NCBI GenBank assembly: GCA_964514655.1
Contig: CAZEQY010000002.1
Span: 124,001-188,000, forward strand
Direction of reading: 5' to 3'
Length of the DNA: 64,000 nt
Source: SZAS-7 sp964514655
GTDB taxonomy: Bacteria; Chlamydiota; Chlamydiia; Chlamydiales; FEN-1388
Shown in pieces: positions 9,301-18,484 of this stretch. The position numbers and the translations under genes were made by a program. Under the pieces are notes generated by a model, which was given only the letters and a program-made list of their open reading frames with translations, had not been told where the DNA came from and did not search any database. The number at the start of each line of letters is the position of its first letter. Position 1 is the stretch's first letter.

Positions 9301-9915
9301 CGCTTCAATTTTTGATTGCTCTGCCGTGCAGATGAGGATACCACATAAATCCTTGCCGTTATTCTTTAAAGCGCCCTTGTGATCTTTTGCAGGCTCGTTT
9401 ATGTAGTCGATCATATTATCGATCTTTTCACCAGGAGTTGTGTTTCCATTGAGCTTCTTCATCAAATCTGCTGAAGACTTTGATCCTGTAAGCCACTTCC
9501 TATATGATGCTTGAACGAGATCGATATATATCTGCGGATTTTTGCATTCTTTGATTTCGCGAAGTTTTTTTGTCGCCTCTTCGACACGAGTGTGTTCAAT
9601 TGGCTTGCGAGTCCATTTGGTGACAACAGCATTACCTGCCTCAGCCACTTTTTCTACAGTTTGATAGGCAAGATCGTTCTGTACAGCAGCACCTACCAAA
9701 AACCCCTTAACCCCACCCCATAGCGAAGTAGCGCCTGCTTGAGCAACTCTAAATGCTTGCTTTCCCAAGATCCGAACTGCCCGCGTACTCCAACTTTCAT
9801 TATCACGCGATAATTTGCGTTCATCATAAAAGGCTGTATAGAGCTTAACACATTCATCAGACGGAGTGCCTATCCACTCATAATTCATCGCTGCAGGCGG
9901 GATAACTGTACTCAT
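9283..9915 (-). CDS. Hypothetical protein
   Basis: 210 residues from the ATG at 9915, supported by AAGGAG seven bases upstream. No family recognised. A small Gly/Ala-rich stretch (GATSLWGGVKGFLVGAAV) lies around 63-80; the rest is charged and helical. It is the last of three minus-strand genes (kinase-like 10407-11303, hypothetical 9974-10405, this one; 58-base gap) and may be cotranscribed with them. Its stop lies inside the convergent gene's end. Confidence 0.6.
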   Translation of the reverse strand: MSTVIPPAAMNYEWIGTPSDECVKLYTAFYDERKLSRDNESWSTRAVRILGKQAFRVAQAGATSLWGGVKGFLVGAAVQNDLAYQTVEKVAEAGNAVVTKWTRKPIEHTRVEEATKKLREIKECKNPQIYIDLVQASYRKWLTGSKSSADLMKKLNGNTTPGEKIDNMIDYINEPAKDHKGALKNNGKDLCGILICTAEQSKIEASMAEG

Positions 9916-9973
9916 AATCAATCTCCTTAAAAATGCAAAAAATAAGGAGAGATAAGAAAAAAATCAAGCCCCT

Positions 9974-10405
9974 TTATACACTTCGCGAAGCAGAAAAGAG
10001 CATCAACGATCCAAGACCTAGACCGTACGATACGTAGCGCATCCCTGAAGCAATAGATGTATGACCGTTCTTTTTTGCATAGGAACTGCCAATTTGTAAT
10101 GCTGCTGCAGCGAGGACACCTATTACGCCAGTTTTATACCATGCCCAGGAAAAGCTCTGGTGCATCAATTCTGCAGTTGCTTTTATTGCAGCGGGCGCAT
10201 TTCGACAAAAGTCATCTTCAAAGTCGCTGAATGTAGCGCTTATATGCTTAGTCGCGAGACTACACACTTTAGCCTGATACAAAATAAATTGCTTGTCGAC
10301 GTTTGTTCTTTTTACAAGATCTTCATAACTAGCACAAGCTAGATACTTGATAGTTTCCATCGAGAAGAATGACCCGAGATGTCCAAATCCTGTTGCGCAG
10401 TGCAT
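9974..10405 (-). CDS. Hypothetical protein with C-terminal membrane hairpin
   Basis: 143 residues. Two hydrophobic segments occur near the C-terminus: WYKTGVIGVLAAAALQIGSS (about 88-107) and MRYVSYGLGLGSLMLFSAS (about 122-140), separated by a short charged loop. Such a paired-helix layout resembles small inclusion-membrane-type proteins, without a firm family match. The ATG is one base past the stop of the preceding kinase-like gene, so the two are probably translationally coupled. Confidence 0.55.
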   Translation of the reverse strand: MHCATGFGHLGSFFSMETIKYLACASYEDLVKRTNVDKQFILYQAKVCSLATKHISATFSDFEDDFCRNAPAAIKATAELMHQSFSWAWYKTGVIGVLAAAALQIGSSYAKKNGHTSIASGMRYVSYGLGLGSLMLFSASRSV

Positions 10406-10406
10406 G

Positions 10407-11303
10407 TCAGCCTCTTATTGTATATTTGTTAAGGTTTTGTTGCATAAGAAGAGCCCGCTTATGATACTGCGGGGCATTATCGGGGTTGTTGTGTGCCTGA
10501 ACTAAACACCAGAAATAGTGCACAAGCTCATGCATAAATACATTCTGTTTCAACTTAAAAACCATATCGGGCCTGTCTGCCCCCCAGTAGGTCCTTGCAA
10601 TACATTCAATTTCTGCGTCGCTCAAATCATCAGAGCATAATTTGCCTAGGTCATCAATCACATAGCCAAAGAATGAATATTCCCAATCGATTAGATAGAC
10701 CTTGCCATCAAGAGATTCCAGCAGATTTCCATGATAGAGATCGCCGTGACATACAGCCTTTTTGATGCCATCATAATATCCATCTTCAAATGAGCTGATA
10801 ACCTCTAACCAGCGTGAAACATCTTCTTCATTATACGCAACACCTAATGCCAGCATGGAGTTATAAAAATGGCGACAGGTATCAAAAGTTGTCTTCTCAG
10901 CCTCTTGCAAACCATGGAGGTCATAACTATGAAGTATATGAATGTTTGTGACTACCTTATGAAGAAACTCAAGGTCATGCATGTGCTCGGAACTTGGCGT
11001 ACTGCCTTCAATAAATTCAGTCATCAATAGGCCATTCGCAAGCTCATAGCCAAATAGGGCTGGAGTCAAACCAAGCATTTGGCCAACCTTTAGGTACCGT
11101 ATCTCACGTGCACGGTCAATCCCAACTTCGCCTGGATTATCTCTACCAATCCGTAAAAAAAAGGGAGAGCCATTAACCACAACCTTAAAGCTACGATTTG
11201 TAGGGGTAAATAAGTTTAGAGAATAGATATTGCACTCATCAGCCTTAAGTAGAGATAAAAAACTACTTAGAACAATCACTATCAGCAAAACACTTCTTTT
11301 CAT
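10407..11303 (-). CDS. Choline-kinase/APH-family protein with signal peptide
   Basis: 298 residues from the ATG at 11303; a start at 11315 adds MGLV. The first ~21 residues (MKRSVLLIVIVLSSFLSLLKA) look like a cleavable signal peptide. The rest is an aminoglycoside phosphotransferase/choline kinase fold: an N-lobe with FFLRIGRDN and ID.AREIRYLK, MTEFIEGS at the hinge, Brenner motif CHGDLYHGNLL and metal-binding LIDWEYSFFG. These match the LicA/choline-kinase branch. All catalytic residues are present, so it should be active. A kinase sent out of the cytoplasm would lack ATP in the periplasm, so it may act in the host or inclusion, or the hydrophobic N-terminus may be an anchor. It leads a three-gene minus-strand cluster. 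Confidence 0.75.
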   Translation of the reverse strand: MKRSVLLIVIVLSSFLSLLKADECNIYSLNLFTPTNRSFKVVVNGSPFFLRIGRDNPGEVGIDRAREIRYLKVGQMLGLTPALFGYELANGLLMTEFIEGSTPSSEHMHDLEFLHKVVTNIHILHSYDLHGLQEAEKTTFDTCRHFYNSMLALGVAYNEEDVSRWLEVISSFEDGYYDGIKKAVCHGDLYHGNLLESLDGKVYLIDWEYSFFGYVIDDLGKLCSDDLSDAEIECIARTYWGADRPDMVFKLKQNVFMHELVHYFWCLVQAHNNPDNAPQYHKRALLMQQNLNKYTIRG

Positions 11304-11373
11304 TACTAATCCCATTCAATTTTGGTATATTCTGCTAATTGTGCATTTTGTTGTAAATGCCTTTATGCCTCTA

Positions 11374-11402
11374 TTGACCAAAAATAAATTTATGTTTATA
11401 AA
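11374..11402 (+). promoter_or_regulatory. Sigma-70-type promoter for the HECT gene
   Basis: TTGACC (11374-11379), a 17-base spacer and TATAAA (11397-11402) give a near-consensus promoter. The start of transcription would fall near 11409, leaving a ~19-base leader before the ATG at 11428. Confidence 0.65.
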
Positions 11403-11427
11403 TAGGTAAGCAAAACAAGGGTACAGA

Positions 11428-14400
11428 ATGAGTATTAGTGGGTCTTCCCGCAGCGGCTATCGCCCTAACTTACCGGAAGATGAGGAGTTTTCGGGAAAAA
11501 AACGGGCGCGAAAAGAGGGAATTGAGGAAGCCGGCACAAAAAAGCCAAAGGGACCCGAACAACAAAAAGTGCGCGCATCAAAGGCCCAGGCTATTGAAAA
11601 AATTGCCAAAGGCAAAAAACAAGAAAGGGCAGACTCTGAAGAAGAGGTCTCTAGACGGCCACTAAAAGCAACAAAATTGCCAAAAGACAACAAAACCGGG
11701 CGCCTTGCAGATACCGCCTTGCATGTTACAAAATCACCACTAGAAGCAGCTTCTCAAGTTCTGCTTGAATATGCAGATCCAAAGAGTCAAGAAAGCGTTA
11801 AAGATGCCCTAGAAGGTCTATTCGCACTACTTCCTGAGCACGTTGATTGCGAAGTTGTTATCCAAGCACTAAAAAAAACCGTTCATTTTCCGGCTGATCG
11901 GTGCCGAAGAATTCAAGAGATAACTCAAATACTTGCAGCACAGACTCCTGAAGAGCGCTTGGCAACGTTAAGTGAAGCAAAAAAGCTCTTCATGCTTCTA
12001 GCTAAACACCCAATTCCAATGTGGATGCTACTAACAATATTGGATACTAAAAATGTTAGACAGAGAGAAAGCCTACTCTCACGAGAAGATGTCATCGAGT
12101 TAGCAGAGCAAATGACCTATTTGATTCAAAATGGTCTTTGCGATAACGTACACCTCGTCTTTGAGCCACTTTCAAAGATGAATCCTGGGGTTTTTGATGA
12201 GATAAAAGAGTCTCTTCCAAAAATAGCAAACGGGGTAGAGCTTCGCAATCTGCTCAAGCGCATCGAAGAGTTTAAAGCTGAAGATGGCCCTGAAATCCGC
12301 AAGTACCTCACTTATGCAAAGCCTTTTTTTGCTCTTTGTAGCTCAGGCCACGCGCAAATTTTTGTTGCATGTCTTAGTATGTCTCGTAACGATGCCCAAA
12401 AGGTCTTAGCTCACACACGAACATTGATCAATAAAGGCACTACAGGCGCTGAAATTGCCTGGATCCTCCATACGATTAACTCTTATAACGAAAAAGAACT
12501 CGTTAACGTAAAAGATGCTATAAGGGTTACAAGGGCGTTTGTTTTACACACCTTTAGACATGGCAATGCACTTCTTTCCGACCCGAGCATTCAACTGCTT
12601 TTTGATCAAATTTTGAAGTTACCCTTCTCTAGAAGACAAGAGATCTTATCAGCAGCAAAACCGCTACTACCAACTGATATTTCTCTTTATGGCGCAGCAG
12701 TAATTATTGAGTCGATTTCTACAATTCCTCCTAGCCAGCGTAAAAATGTGCTAAAGCTGGCAATGCCCTTTATTAAGAATATGACTAACAATCCTGATAA
12801 AGCTGCACTCATTGTAGCCATCGGCTCTTTACATCCAGACATAAGAAGTAGTGTACTAACAAGAGCCGCTCCATATATTCATAGCGTAAGCCCTATACGA
12901 GAACTATTTTCTCTCATCAGCAACACTTCTTCTGACGAATGGAATACTCTTTTGCAACAGGCTGCTCCCTTTCTTGAGCAGGCAGATAGACTAAAGGTAC
13001 TTCAAGCTATCCACGAAATCCCCCAAGACACACGAGAGGAGACGCTTAAGAGGTGCTTGCCCTTTGTACAAGCACTCCAAAAGCGTGACCTTACTCCTCG
13101 CTATATCGAAGTGATAGCTAAAATCCCTCTAGATCAACTAGAAAATGTCCTGCAGCATGCAGATCGACTTTTAAATAACCCTGAACCGGGCGAAGAGCTC
13201 CGCATAAATCTTATTGAAGTAATTGGCAGGCTTACACCGAGCAATCGAAGGGTCATACTTGATCTAGTACAAGCGATGTGTCAGTATGGCTTTGCTATTA
13301 ACACTTTTCTACGTAATTTCATGCCAAACATTCCGGCGGATCAACAAGTTGCCATGCTGACACAAACTCAAGCTATTGTTCAACAATGGGGTAGTCAGAG
13401 TAGATTTGCGCGCGTATTAGAAACCCTTGCTAACGTGCCAACACGCGCCCGAGATGCACTCTTTGAGCGTATTGGGCCAAATTTAGCAAACCTTGCCACC
13501 TATCAAGAGCGTTATGCACTTTTTGAAACAACTATTGATGAGCTATTTAGCGAAACTGGATTTAGAGTAACAGTCTCACGAAGCGAGCTTACAGAAAACC
13601 CTCGCAAGGCACTAGATGATTTCATACAAAAACTTGCTCGCGAGCTAGTTCCCAAGCATTCTCTCTACGTACAGTTTACAGGTGAAGCGGGCATTGATGC
13701 ATCGGGTTTAAGTAAGGAATTTATAAGTCTGCTTTTTATGCACGTTACATCAACACTACACCTTGAAAAAAGCGATAATGGCCTATTTTTGCCAAAGCTT
13801 CCCATGAGTGACGAAGATAAAAAAACCTACGCAAACTTAGGCGCGTTTATGATGTTTTGCCTAAATGCGTGGCATGAGTATCCCACGGGCATGGTATTTG
13901 ACCGTGGATTCTTTGTTGCCCTCACCCAACTAAAGCCAAAACACCTTCATCAGCCATGTAGCGAGCTTGTAGCTACAGAAGAGGGCTTTCAGGAGCTTTT
14001 AGACATCTACGTGCATATGAAAAGCCCAACAAATGCCACAAGTGCCGACATGCAAAGGCTAAAGGCATATGCAGGCCCCTTTACTGTAGACACCCCCGAG
14101 GACACCCTAAAAGATGCCTACGAATATGCGATGCTTGCGTATGAAGATGATATGGCTGATCTCACTATCGACAATCTGAAAGATAACCTGCCAAAGCTGC
14201 AACAAGCCGTCCGCCAGTATATTATCGAAACCACCCTTATGCCATACCTTGTCCCCATCATCGAAGTGGCAAAGGGCATGGAAAGTAGCCCCTACGGTGC
14301 TGACGTCTGGCAAAGTATATGTGCCATGAATGCCGATCGCCTTTCGGAAAAAATTCAGGGCAGGCTTACAAAAGAACTTGTTATCGCTAAGCTCAAGTTT

Positions 14401-14667
14401 GAAAACGTGCCCCCAGAAAAACAAGACTGGCTCCTAGAATGGATACATAACGCATCTCAAGACTCTCTCAAAACCTTTGTCTACGGCATGACTGGATCTT
14501 ATGCTCTTGGAACTAAGGATCTTACAGTTTCAGCTGTTAATGCTGTTTTTTATCACACCTGCTTTAACAGGGTAGACTTGCCTTTCGAGCTCATGCACGA
14601 TCAAGAAGCCTTCAATCACATGCTCAACAACTCCCTACAAAACCTCGGAAGATACACAAGTGTCTAG
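11428..14667 (+). CDS. HECT-domain E3 ubiquitin ligase-like protein
   Basis: 1079 residues. Residues 1-90 are strongly charged and Lys-rich. About 130-690 is an alpha-helical solenoid with recurring units of the form IP...R..VL..A.PFI. About 720-1079 reads as a eukaryotic-type HECT domain: FTGEAGIDASGLSKEF at about 750 (consensus F.GE.GIDAGGL..E), YANLGAFMMFCL, and at the C-terminus YHTCFNRVDLPF, the thioester-forming HECT motif (HTCFN.L.LP). The catalytic Cys is residue 1045. HECT ligases take ubiquitin from an E2 onto this Cys and pass it to a substrate. Bacteria have no ubiquitin, so it should act in the host. The terminal hydrophobic tail seen in many HECT proteins is altered (GRYTSV). 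It has its own promoter and precedes the F-box-like gene by 73 bases. No signal peptide; T3S export is inferred. Confidence 0.85.
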   Translation: MSISGSSRSGYRPNLPEDEEFSGKKRARKEGIEEAGTKKPKGPEQQKVRASKAQAIEKIAKGKKQERADSEEEVSRRPLKATKLPKDNKTGRLADTALHVTKSPLEAASQVLLEYADPKSQESVKDALEGLFALLPEHVDCEVVIQALKKTVHFPADRCRRIQEITQILAAQTPEERLATLSEAKKLFMLLAKHPIPMWMLLTILDTKNVRQRESLLSREDVIELAEQMTYLIQNGLCDNVHLVFEPLSKMNPGVFDEIKESLPKIANGVELRNLLKRIEEFKAEDGPEIRKYLTYAKPFFALCSSGHAQIFVACLSMSRNDAQKVLAHTRTLINKGTTGAEIAWILHTINSYNEKELVNVKDAIRVTRAFVLHTFRHGNALLSDPSIQLLFDQILKLPFSRRQEILSAAKPLLPTDISLYGAAVIIESISTIPPSQRKNVLKLAMPFIKNMTNNPDKAALIVAIGSLHPDIRSSVLTRAAPYIHSVSPIRELFSLISNTSSDEWNTLLQQAAPFLEQADRLKVLQAIHEIPQDTREETLKRCLPFVQALQKRDLTPRYIEVIAKIPLDQLENVLQHADRLLNNPEPGEELRINLIEVIGRLTPSNRRVILDLVQAMCQYGFAINTFLRNFMPNIPADQQVAMLTQTQAIVQQWGSQSRFARVLETLANVPTRARDALFERIGPNLANLATYQERYALFETTIDELFSETGFRVTVSRSELTENPRKALDDFIQKLARELVPKHSLYVQFTGEAGIDASGLSKEFISLLFMHVTSTLHLEKSDNGLFLPKLPMSDEDKKTYANLGAFMMFCLNAWHEYPTGMVFDRGFFVALTQLKPKHLHQPCSELVATEEGFQELLDIYVHMKSPTNATSADMQRLKAYAGPFTVDTPEDTLKDAYEYAMLAYEDDMADLTIDNLKDNLPKLQQAVRQYIIETTLMPYLVPIIEVAKGMESSPYGADVWQSICAMNADRLSEKIQGRLTKELVIAKLKFENVPPEKQDWLLEWIHNASQDSLKTFVYGMTGSYALGTKDLTVSAVNAVFYHTCFNRVDLPFELMHDQEAFNHMLNNSLQNLGRYTSV

Positions 14668-14740
14668 AAGTACCTAGGCTGTTCTCTCTTGATATTAAAA
14701 TAAATATTTATTAGCATATAGGAAAGGGGAGGGCACTTGT

Positions 14741-16543
14741 ATGGACCCAGCAGAAAGAAAACGAGAAGTAGAGTCGGGGTATATAGAGAAGCCAGAGGCC
14801 CCAAAACGAGGACGTAAAGGGACTAATAGGGATCGTGTAGCCAAAACAAAGGCTATCTCTACAATAAGGCAGCAGCTTCAGGAAGAAGAGCGGGCTACAA
14901 GGAAGGATCGGCGTTTTGCTCAAAAAAGGGTGCAGCCAGAGCGAGACACTCAAGCACCAGCCAAAATGCGAAAAGGTGAAGAGGGGCAGCCTGTAGAAGC
15001 TGAGGCCCAAGGAGCGGGTCACGCCTCTTTTAGCGGAGTACCCAAAGTAGCTATTCAGCGTATTCTTAAGCATCTACCCACTAAAAAGGACTTGGATGCG
15101 ACTCGTAAGGTAGAAACGTTTATGAACAGGCAGGTTGTCATACATGTGAAGGATACCGATTTAGCGGGAATACACATGCTGACAGATTTTTTAATCGATC
15201 AGCTTCCTGAGCAAAAAGGCAGCCTGAAAATACCTCAAGAGCTACTAAACGCCTTTCGATCACCTAATTTAGAGCATCATCTTGATGCGCTCTATGCAGT
15301 AAGAAGCCACCTAATCGACCAATTAGCAAAACTTGATCCCGAAGAAATTACTAAGCTTGAGCAGGCCTTTCAGGCTAAAAAGCTGCAACTTCCAGCTAAG
15401 TTTGAACACTTTTTCCAACTTGTACGAATACACAAATATGAGAATGTAGAGACTCAGATAGAAGAGCTATCTGGACTTCATGAAGCATATGAATGCTATA
15501 GAATTTGTGCTCACTCAAAAGATGATACCATTAGAAATACTAAAGTGAAGCAGATGTTGTGGAACATAGTGGGGGATCACTTTGGCTTTTTTGATAACGA
15601 AGAGCGATCTGGAAAAGAGCCTCTTTTACCCGATAGTGCAACATACGCCTTTATTGAGCGTGAGTATTCTCAGGATAAGAAGACACTAGCTAGTCTTTAT
15701 GTATGCCAAACAGCTCACCAAATAGTAAATGGACTTTATGATAAAGCCATAGAATCGTTCTCAAAAGCTGTAGAGACAAAGAAAGCGGACGAAGGGACAC
15801 TTATGCTTGTTAAAGCCGTTGCATACAGTGAGATCGATCCAAAATCGGCAGAGAAGCTGTTTACAATTTTCGAGCAAGCGTGGATGCCAGTGCTTGAAAA
15901 GGAAACCCAAAAGCTACCGGCCTTAGCGCAGATTAATGGTCTTAAGCTCCAGGCGTATGCCCGAAGGGGTTTTGTCGAACTTCAAGTAGCTCTGAACAAA
16001 GTTATAGAGTTACTAGAATCTATCCAGGATGATAAGTCTAAGCGCGAGGCTATAAAGGGGGTTGCAGAAGCTCTTGGCGATTTACCTTTGATGCGTAATG
16101 AAGATAAAGAGACCATAAATACGCGACTTTTCAATGCCCTAAAGGCCGCTAAAAATAGCAACACAAAAACAGAGCTTATAGGGGCTATTTATGCGCACAG
16201 ATTTATAGACTATGCCAAAAAAATTGCTCACTATCCTCACGCGCGTTTGGAATATCTTGAACACTTATCAACTGCACCAGCTAAGCGCGAGTTTATTGAG
16301 GTGCTTGCGCGATATGTGCGTGATGAGATTGATCCGTGGCAAAATCAAGTTTTTAAGTCGAAAATTACTACAGGACTTTTTACATTGATAGATGGTCTTG
16401 AAGAGAGCGATTCAAAATACGCCATGCTTAGTATGCTGTATGCTATGGGTTATAAAGACGGCGGCGACAAACTCGCCCGAGAAATGATTGAAAAAATACA
16501 AGACCCTGCCTTTAAAGCAGAGATGCGTAAACTCAAGCTATAA
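14741..16543 (+). CDS. F-box-like, helical-repeat protein
   Basis: 600 residues. The first ~90 are very basic and glutamine/glutamate-rich. Residues ~97-135 read FSGVPKVAIQRILKHL, PTKKDLDATRKV, ETFMNRQVV, matching the F-box pattern (LP.e.l..Il.yLp..dl.....V...wr). The rest is helical, with TPR-like units (AIESFSKAVETKKADEG) and repeats resembling those of the preceding HECT protein. F-box proteins bind host SKP1 and bring targets to cullin ligases; families of these are known in environmental chlamydiae. A GGAAAGGGGAGGG stretch precedes the ATG. Being directly downstream of the HECT gene on the same strand, it may share its transcript. The F-box call rests on a short motif and needs a profile search. 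Confidence 0.65.
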   Translation: MDPAERKREVESGYIEKPEAPKRGRKGTNRDRVAKTKAISTIRQQLQEEERATRKDRRFAQKRVQPERDTQAPAKMRKGEEGQPVEAEAQGAGHASFSGVPKVAIQRILKHLPTKKDLDATRKVETFMNRQVVIHVKDTDLAGIHMLTDFLIDQLPEQKGSLKIPQELLNAFRSPNLEHHLDALYAVRSHLIDQLAKLDPEEITKLEQAFQAKKLQLPAKFEHFFQLVRIHKYENVETQIEELSGLHEAYECYRICAHSKDDTIRNTKVKQMLWNIVGDHFGFFDNEERSGKEPLLPDSATYAFIEREYSQDKKTLASLYVCQTAHQIVNGLYDKAIESFSKAVETKKADEGTLMLVKAVAYSEIDPKSAEKLFTIFEQAWMPVLEKETQKLPALAQINGLKLQAYARRGFVELQVALNKVIELLESIQDDKSKREAIKGVAEALGDLPLMRNEDKETINTRLFNALKAAKNSNTKTELIGAIYAHRFIDYAKKIAHYPHARLEYLEHLSTAPAKREFIEVLARYVRDEIDPWQNQVFKSKITTGLFTLIDGLEESDSKYAMLSMLYAMGYKDGGDKLAREMIEKIQDPAFKAEMRKLKL

Positions 16544-16593
16544 GTTTACTAGTATTTCATTGTAAATGCCTTTACTGGCGTAGGGCATCTCTT

Positions 16594-16981
16594 CCGTCAT
16601 CCTGCCTATCCCATACGCATCAGGCTAAGAAGCAAAAATCACTCTTAAGTGCCAGGAAGCTAGAGGTTTAAATAACAGGATCCCGCTAAAGCTGGCAGGA
16701 TCGGGCAGGATCGCTTCGCGGCAAGATATGTATAATAACTGCAAACGATAATAACGTCATAAAGAAGAGCTATCGTTATTATCTATATATCATTTTTGTC
16801 GTTAGGAGTAAATCTTGCATTCTACCGCGAAGCGATCCTGCCCGATCCTGCCAGCGTAGCGGGATCTTGTTATTTATGATAGAAAAGAGATTCACGAGGC
16901 TGTCTCAAGCCCATCAGCCAGATTAACATATTAATTGTTAACGTCTTATATATTGTAATTTGAGGTTAGCCTGATGCGTAT
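16594..16981. repeat. Nested palindromic repeat with inner 47-bp arms
   Basis: The gap 16544-17206 holds no gene. An outer 16-bp perfect inverted repeat (16613-16628 and 16966-16981, ATACGCATCAGGCTAA) encloses an inner palindrome with arms of about 47 bp (16673-16721 and 16825-16873) built from GGCAGGATCGGGCAGGAT-type units. The centre carries ATCGTTATTA in both orientations, as in the repeats at 35.4 and 54.7 kb. The sequence at 16594-16609 (CATCCTGCCTATCCC) also matches the arms of the neighbouring palindrome at 16981-17159. No coding capacity is evident. Confidence 0.8.
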
Positions 16982-17159
16982 GCCTGCCTATCCTGTCGGC
17001 TTTTAGCCGATCCTGCTTATCTTGTTCATCATGACCACATACGCCTACTACATTAGCTTTCGTAGCTTCGCCCATTTAAAAGAATTGGGATATTTATGTG
17101 TGTGATAAAAGAACAAGATAAGCAAGATCGGCTAAAAGCCGGTAGGATAGGCAGGATGA
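16981..17159. repeat. Second palindromic repeat, ~47-bp arms
   Basis: Arms at 16981-17027 and 17111-17159 are near-perfect inverted copies (GCCTGCCTATCCTG, GGCTTTTAGCC, GATCCTGCTTATCTTGTTC units). It directly abuts the nested repeat to the left and ends 47 bases before the astB stop. The arm end AACAAGATAAGCAGGATC is shared with the repeat at 54.65 kb. Confidence 0.8.
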
Positions 17160-17206
17160 TGGACACACAATTACATTGTCTAACACTAAATTTAAGTTAA
17201 GCAAAA

Positions 17207-18484
17207 TCAGGTATCATTTATACCTAAAAGGGTGGTGATTTTCTTTACGGCCTTTTGGCAGGCTTTGCGAAATGCGGGCAGCAGGAGATTTTGTGGCTTA
17301 TAGGAATCTGGATATTCTTCGATGATGATTGTTTTTAGCTTGCGGTACAGCGCTGGGGTAAAGATCACTGATGGCAAAATGGAGCCAATTTCTTCATCTG
17401 TAAGGGGCATGCGAAGTCTAAGACAGGCTGGGCCTCCACCATTTTTCATGCTCTGATGTAAGGGCAGGTAGTAGACGCGATCTACCGGCAGGCGAGATTC
17501 TACGATAGTTTTTGCACGGTGACACTTTTCTACTTCTGTTGGGCAAATAAGGATAGTGCTACCATCTTGCAAAGTCAAAAACTGAGAGTTAAAGATATAA
17601 CTCTTAACAGCTTCTTCGACAGATAAATCCTTTCGTCTCACACATACAACGTTGAGATGACTTTTTGATAAAAGCTCGCTTAGCACCTTTTGGGTATTGA
17701 CGTAGGCATCTTCATGAAAGAAAAAGAGGTTTTCGTGGCCAACGGCAATGACATCATTATGAAAAACACCAAGATCTATTACCTTAGGGTTTTGCTGGGC
17801 AAAGACCACGCGCTTTGGATCAAGGCCATGCTGGCGTGCAATAGCTTCTGAGGCAAGGCGAGTCTGGCGAGCAGGATATAGATGCGCTGTTTTAATGCCA
17901 TTTCTACCATAGACAAAGAAGTGAACCCCCTTTTTACTACCGCTAAAGCGCGTGTGATTTGCGGCGCCTTCATCGGCTAAATCCTGCGTACAAGGAAGGG
18001 GCGTATGGTGCACAAAGTAGCGCGGGTTATAGAAGACTTGGCGAAAAACCTCTTCTCTTGGCTGAGCTTCTAGACTTCTATGCAGGTTGCTCGAAAGGTT
18101 TGCGCATGTAATATGAACTTTAGCATCTTCAGTGTCACATGATGGTGATACGGTCGCTGCATTTGCCGTCCACATAGCCGACTGAGAGCTACACTGTATC
18201 AATAGATCTGGCGCTTTTTTGTAGGCAGCTTCTATCACATCCTGTTCAGAGCCGGTAAAGCCAAGAGATTTAAGCATGGCAACCTGAGGCCTCTGTTGCG
18301 GCGGCAATATAAGCTGACAAACGCCAAGCTCATAAACCTGCTTCATCTTTTCTAGCCCCTGAAGCGCTGCTAGCTTTGGATTAGATGCATGCAGGCGCGA
18401 TGTCATGGACGCTACATTGCCATACGATAGCCCGCCATAATAATGTGTCGGACCAACGATTGTGTCAACTTGCACTTCGATCAT
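17207..18484 (-). CDS. astB: N-succinylarginine dihydrolase
   Basis: 425 residues (about 445 in enteric bacteria). It hydrolyses N2-succinylarginine to succinylornithine, two ammonia and CO2, the second step of the AST pathway. The N-terminus VDTIVGPTHYYGGLSYGNVAS is the family hallmark, and HNDVIAVGHENLFFFHE and MKNGGGPACLRLRMPL contain conserved substrate and catalytic-region residues of this amidinotransferase fold. Its start overlaps the stop of astD by four bases (ATGA). It is the last gene of the operon, followed by the palindromic repeats. Confidence 0.93.
   Translation of the reverse strand: MIEVQVDTIVGPTHYYGGLSYGNVASMTSRLHASNPKLAALQGLEKMKQVYELGVCQLILPPQQRPQVAMLKSLGFTGSEQDVIEAAYKKAPDLLIQCSSQSAMWTANAATVSPSCDTEDAKVHITCANLSSNLHRSLEAQPREEVFRQVFYNPRYFVHHTPLPCTQDLADEGAANHTRFSGSKKGVHFFVYGRNGIKTAHLYPARQTRLASEAIARQHGLDPKRVVFAQQNPKVIDLGVFHNDVIAVGHENLFFFHEDAYVNTQKVLSELLSKSHLNVVCVRRKDLSVEEAVKSYIFNSQFLTLQDGSTILICPTEVEKCHRAKTIVESRLPVDRVYYLPLHQSMKNGGGPACLRLRMPLTDEEIGSILPSVIFTPALYRKLKTIIIEEYPDSYKPQNLLLPAFRKACQKAVKKITTLLGINDT

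Noticed and set aside
14711..15073. A 120-codon minus-strand frame over the F-box-like gene start
   Set aside because: Composition is a mirror of the Lys/Arg/Glu-rich coding strand and there is no ribosome-binding site; judged an antisense shadow.
16673..17159. CRISPR-like array
   Set aside because: The repeats are inverted, not regularly spaced direct repeats, and no cas genes are nearby.
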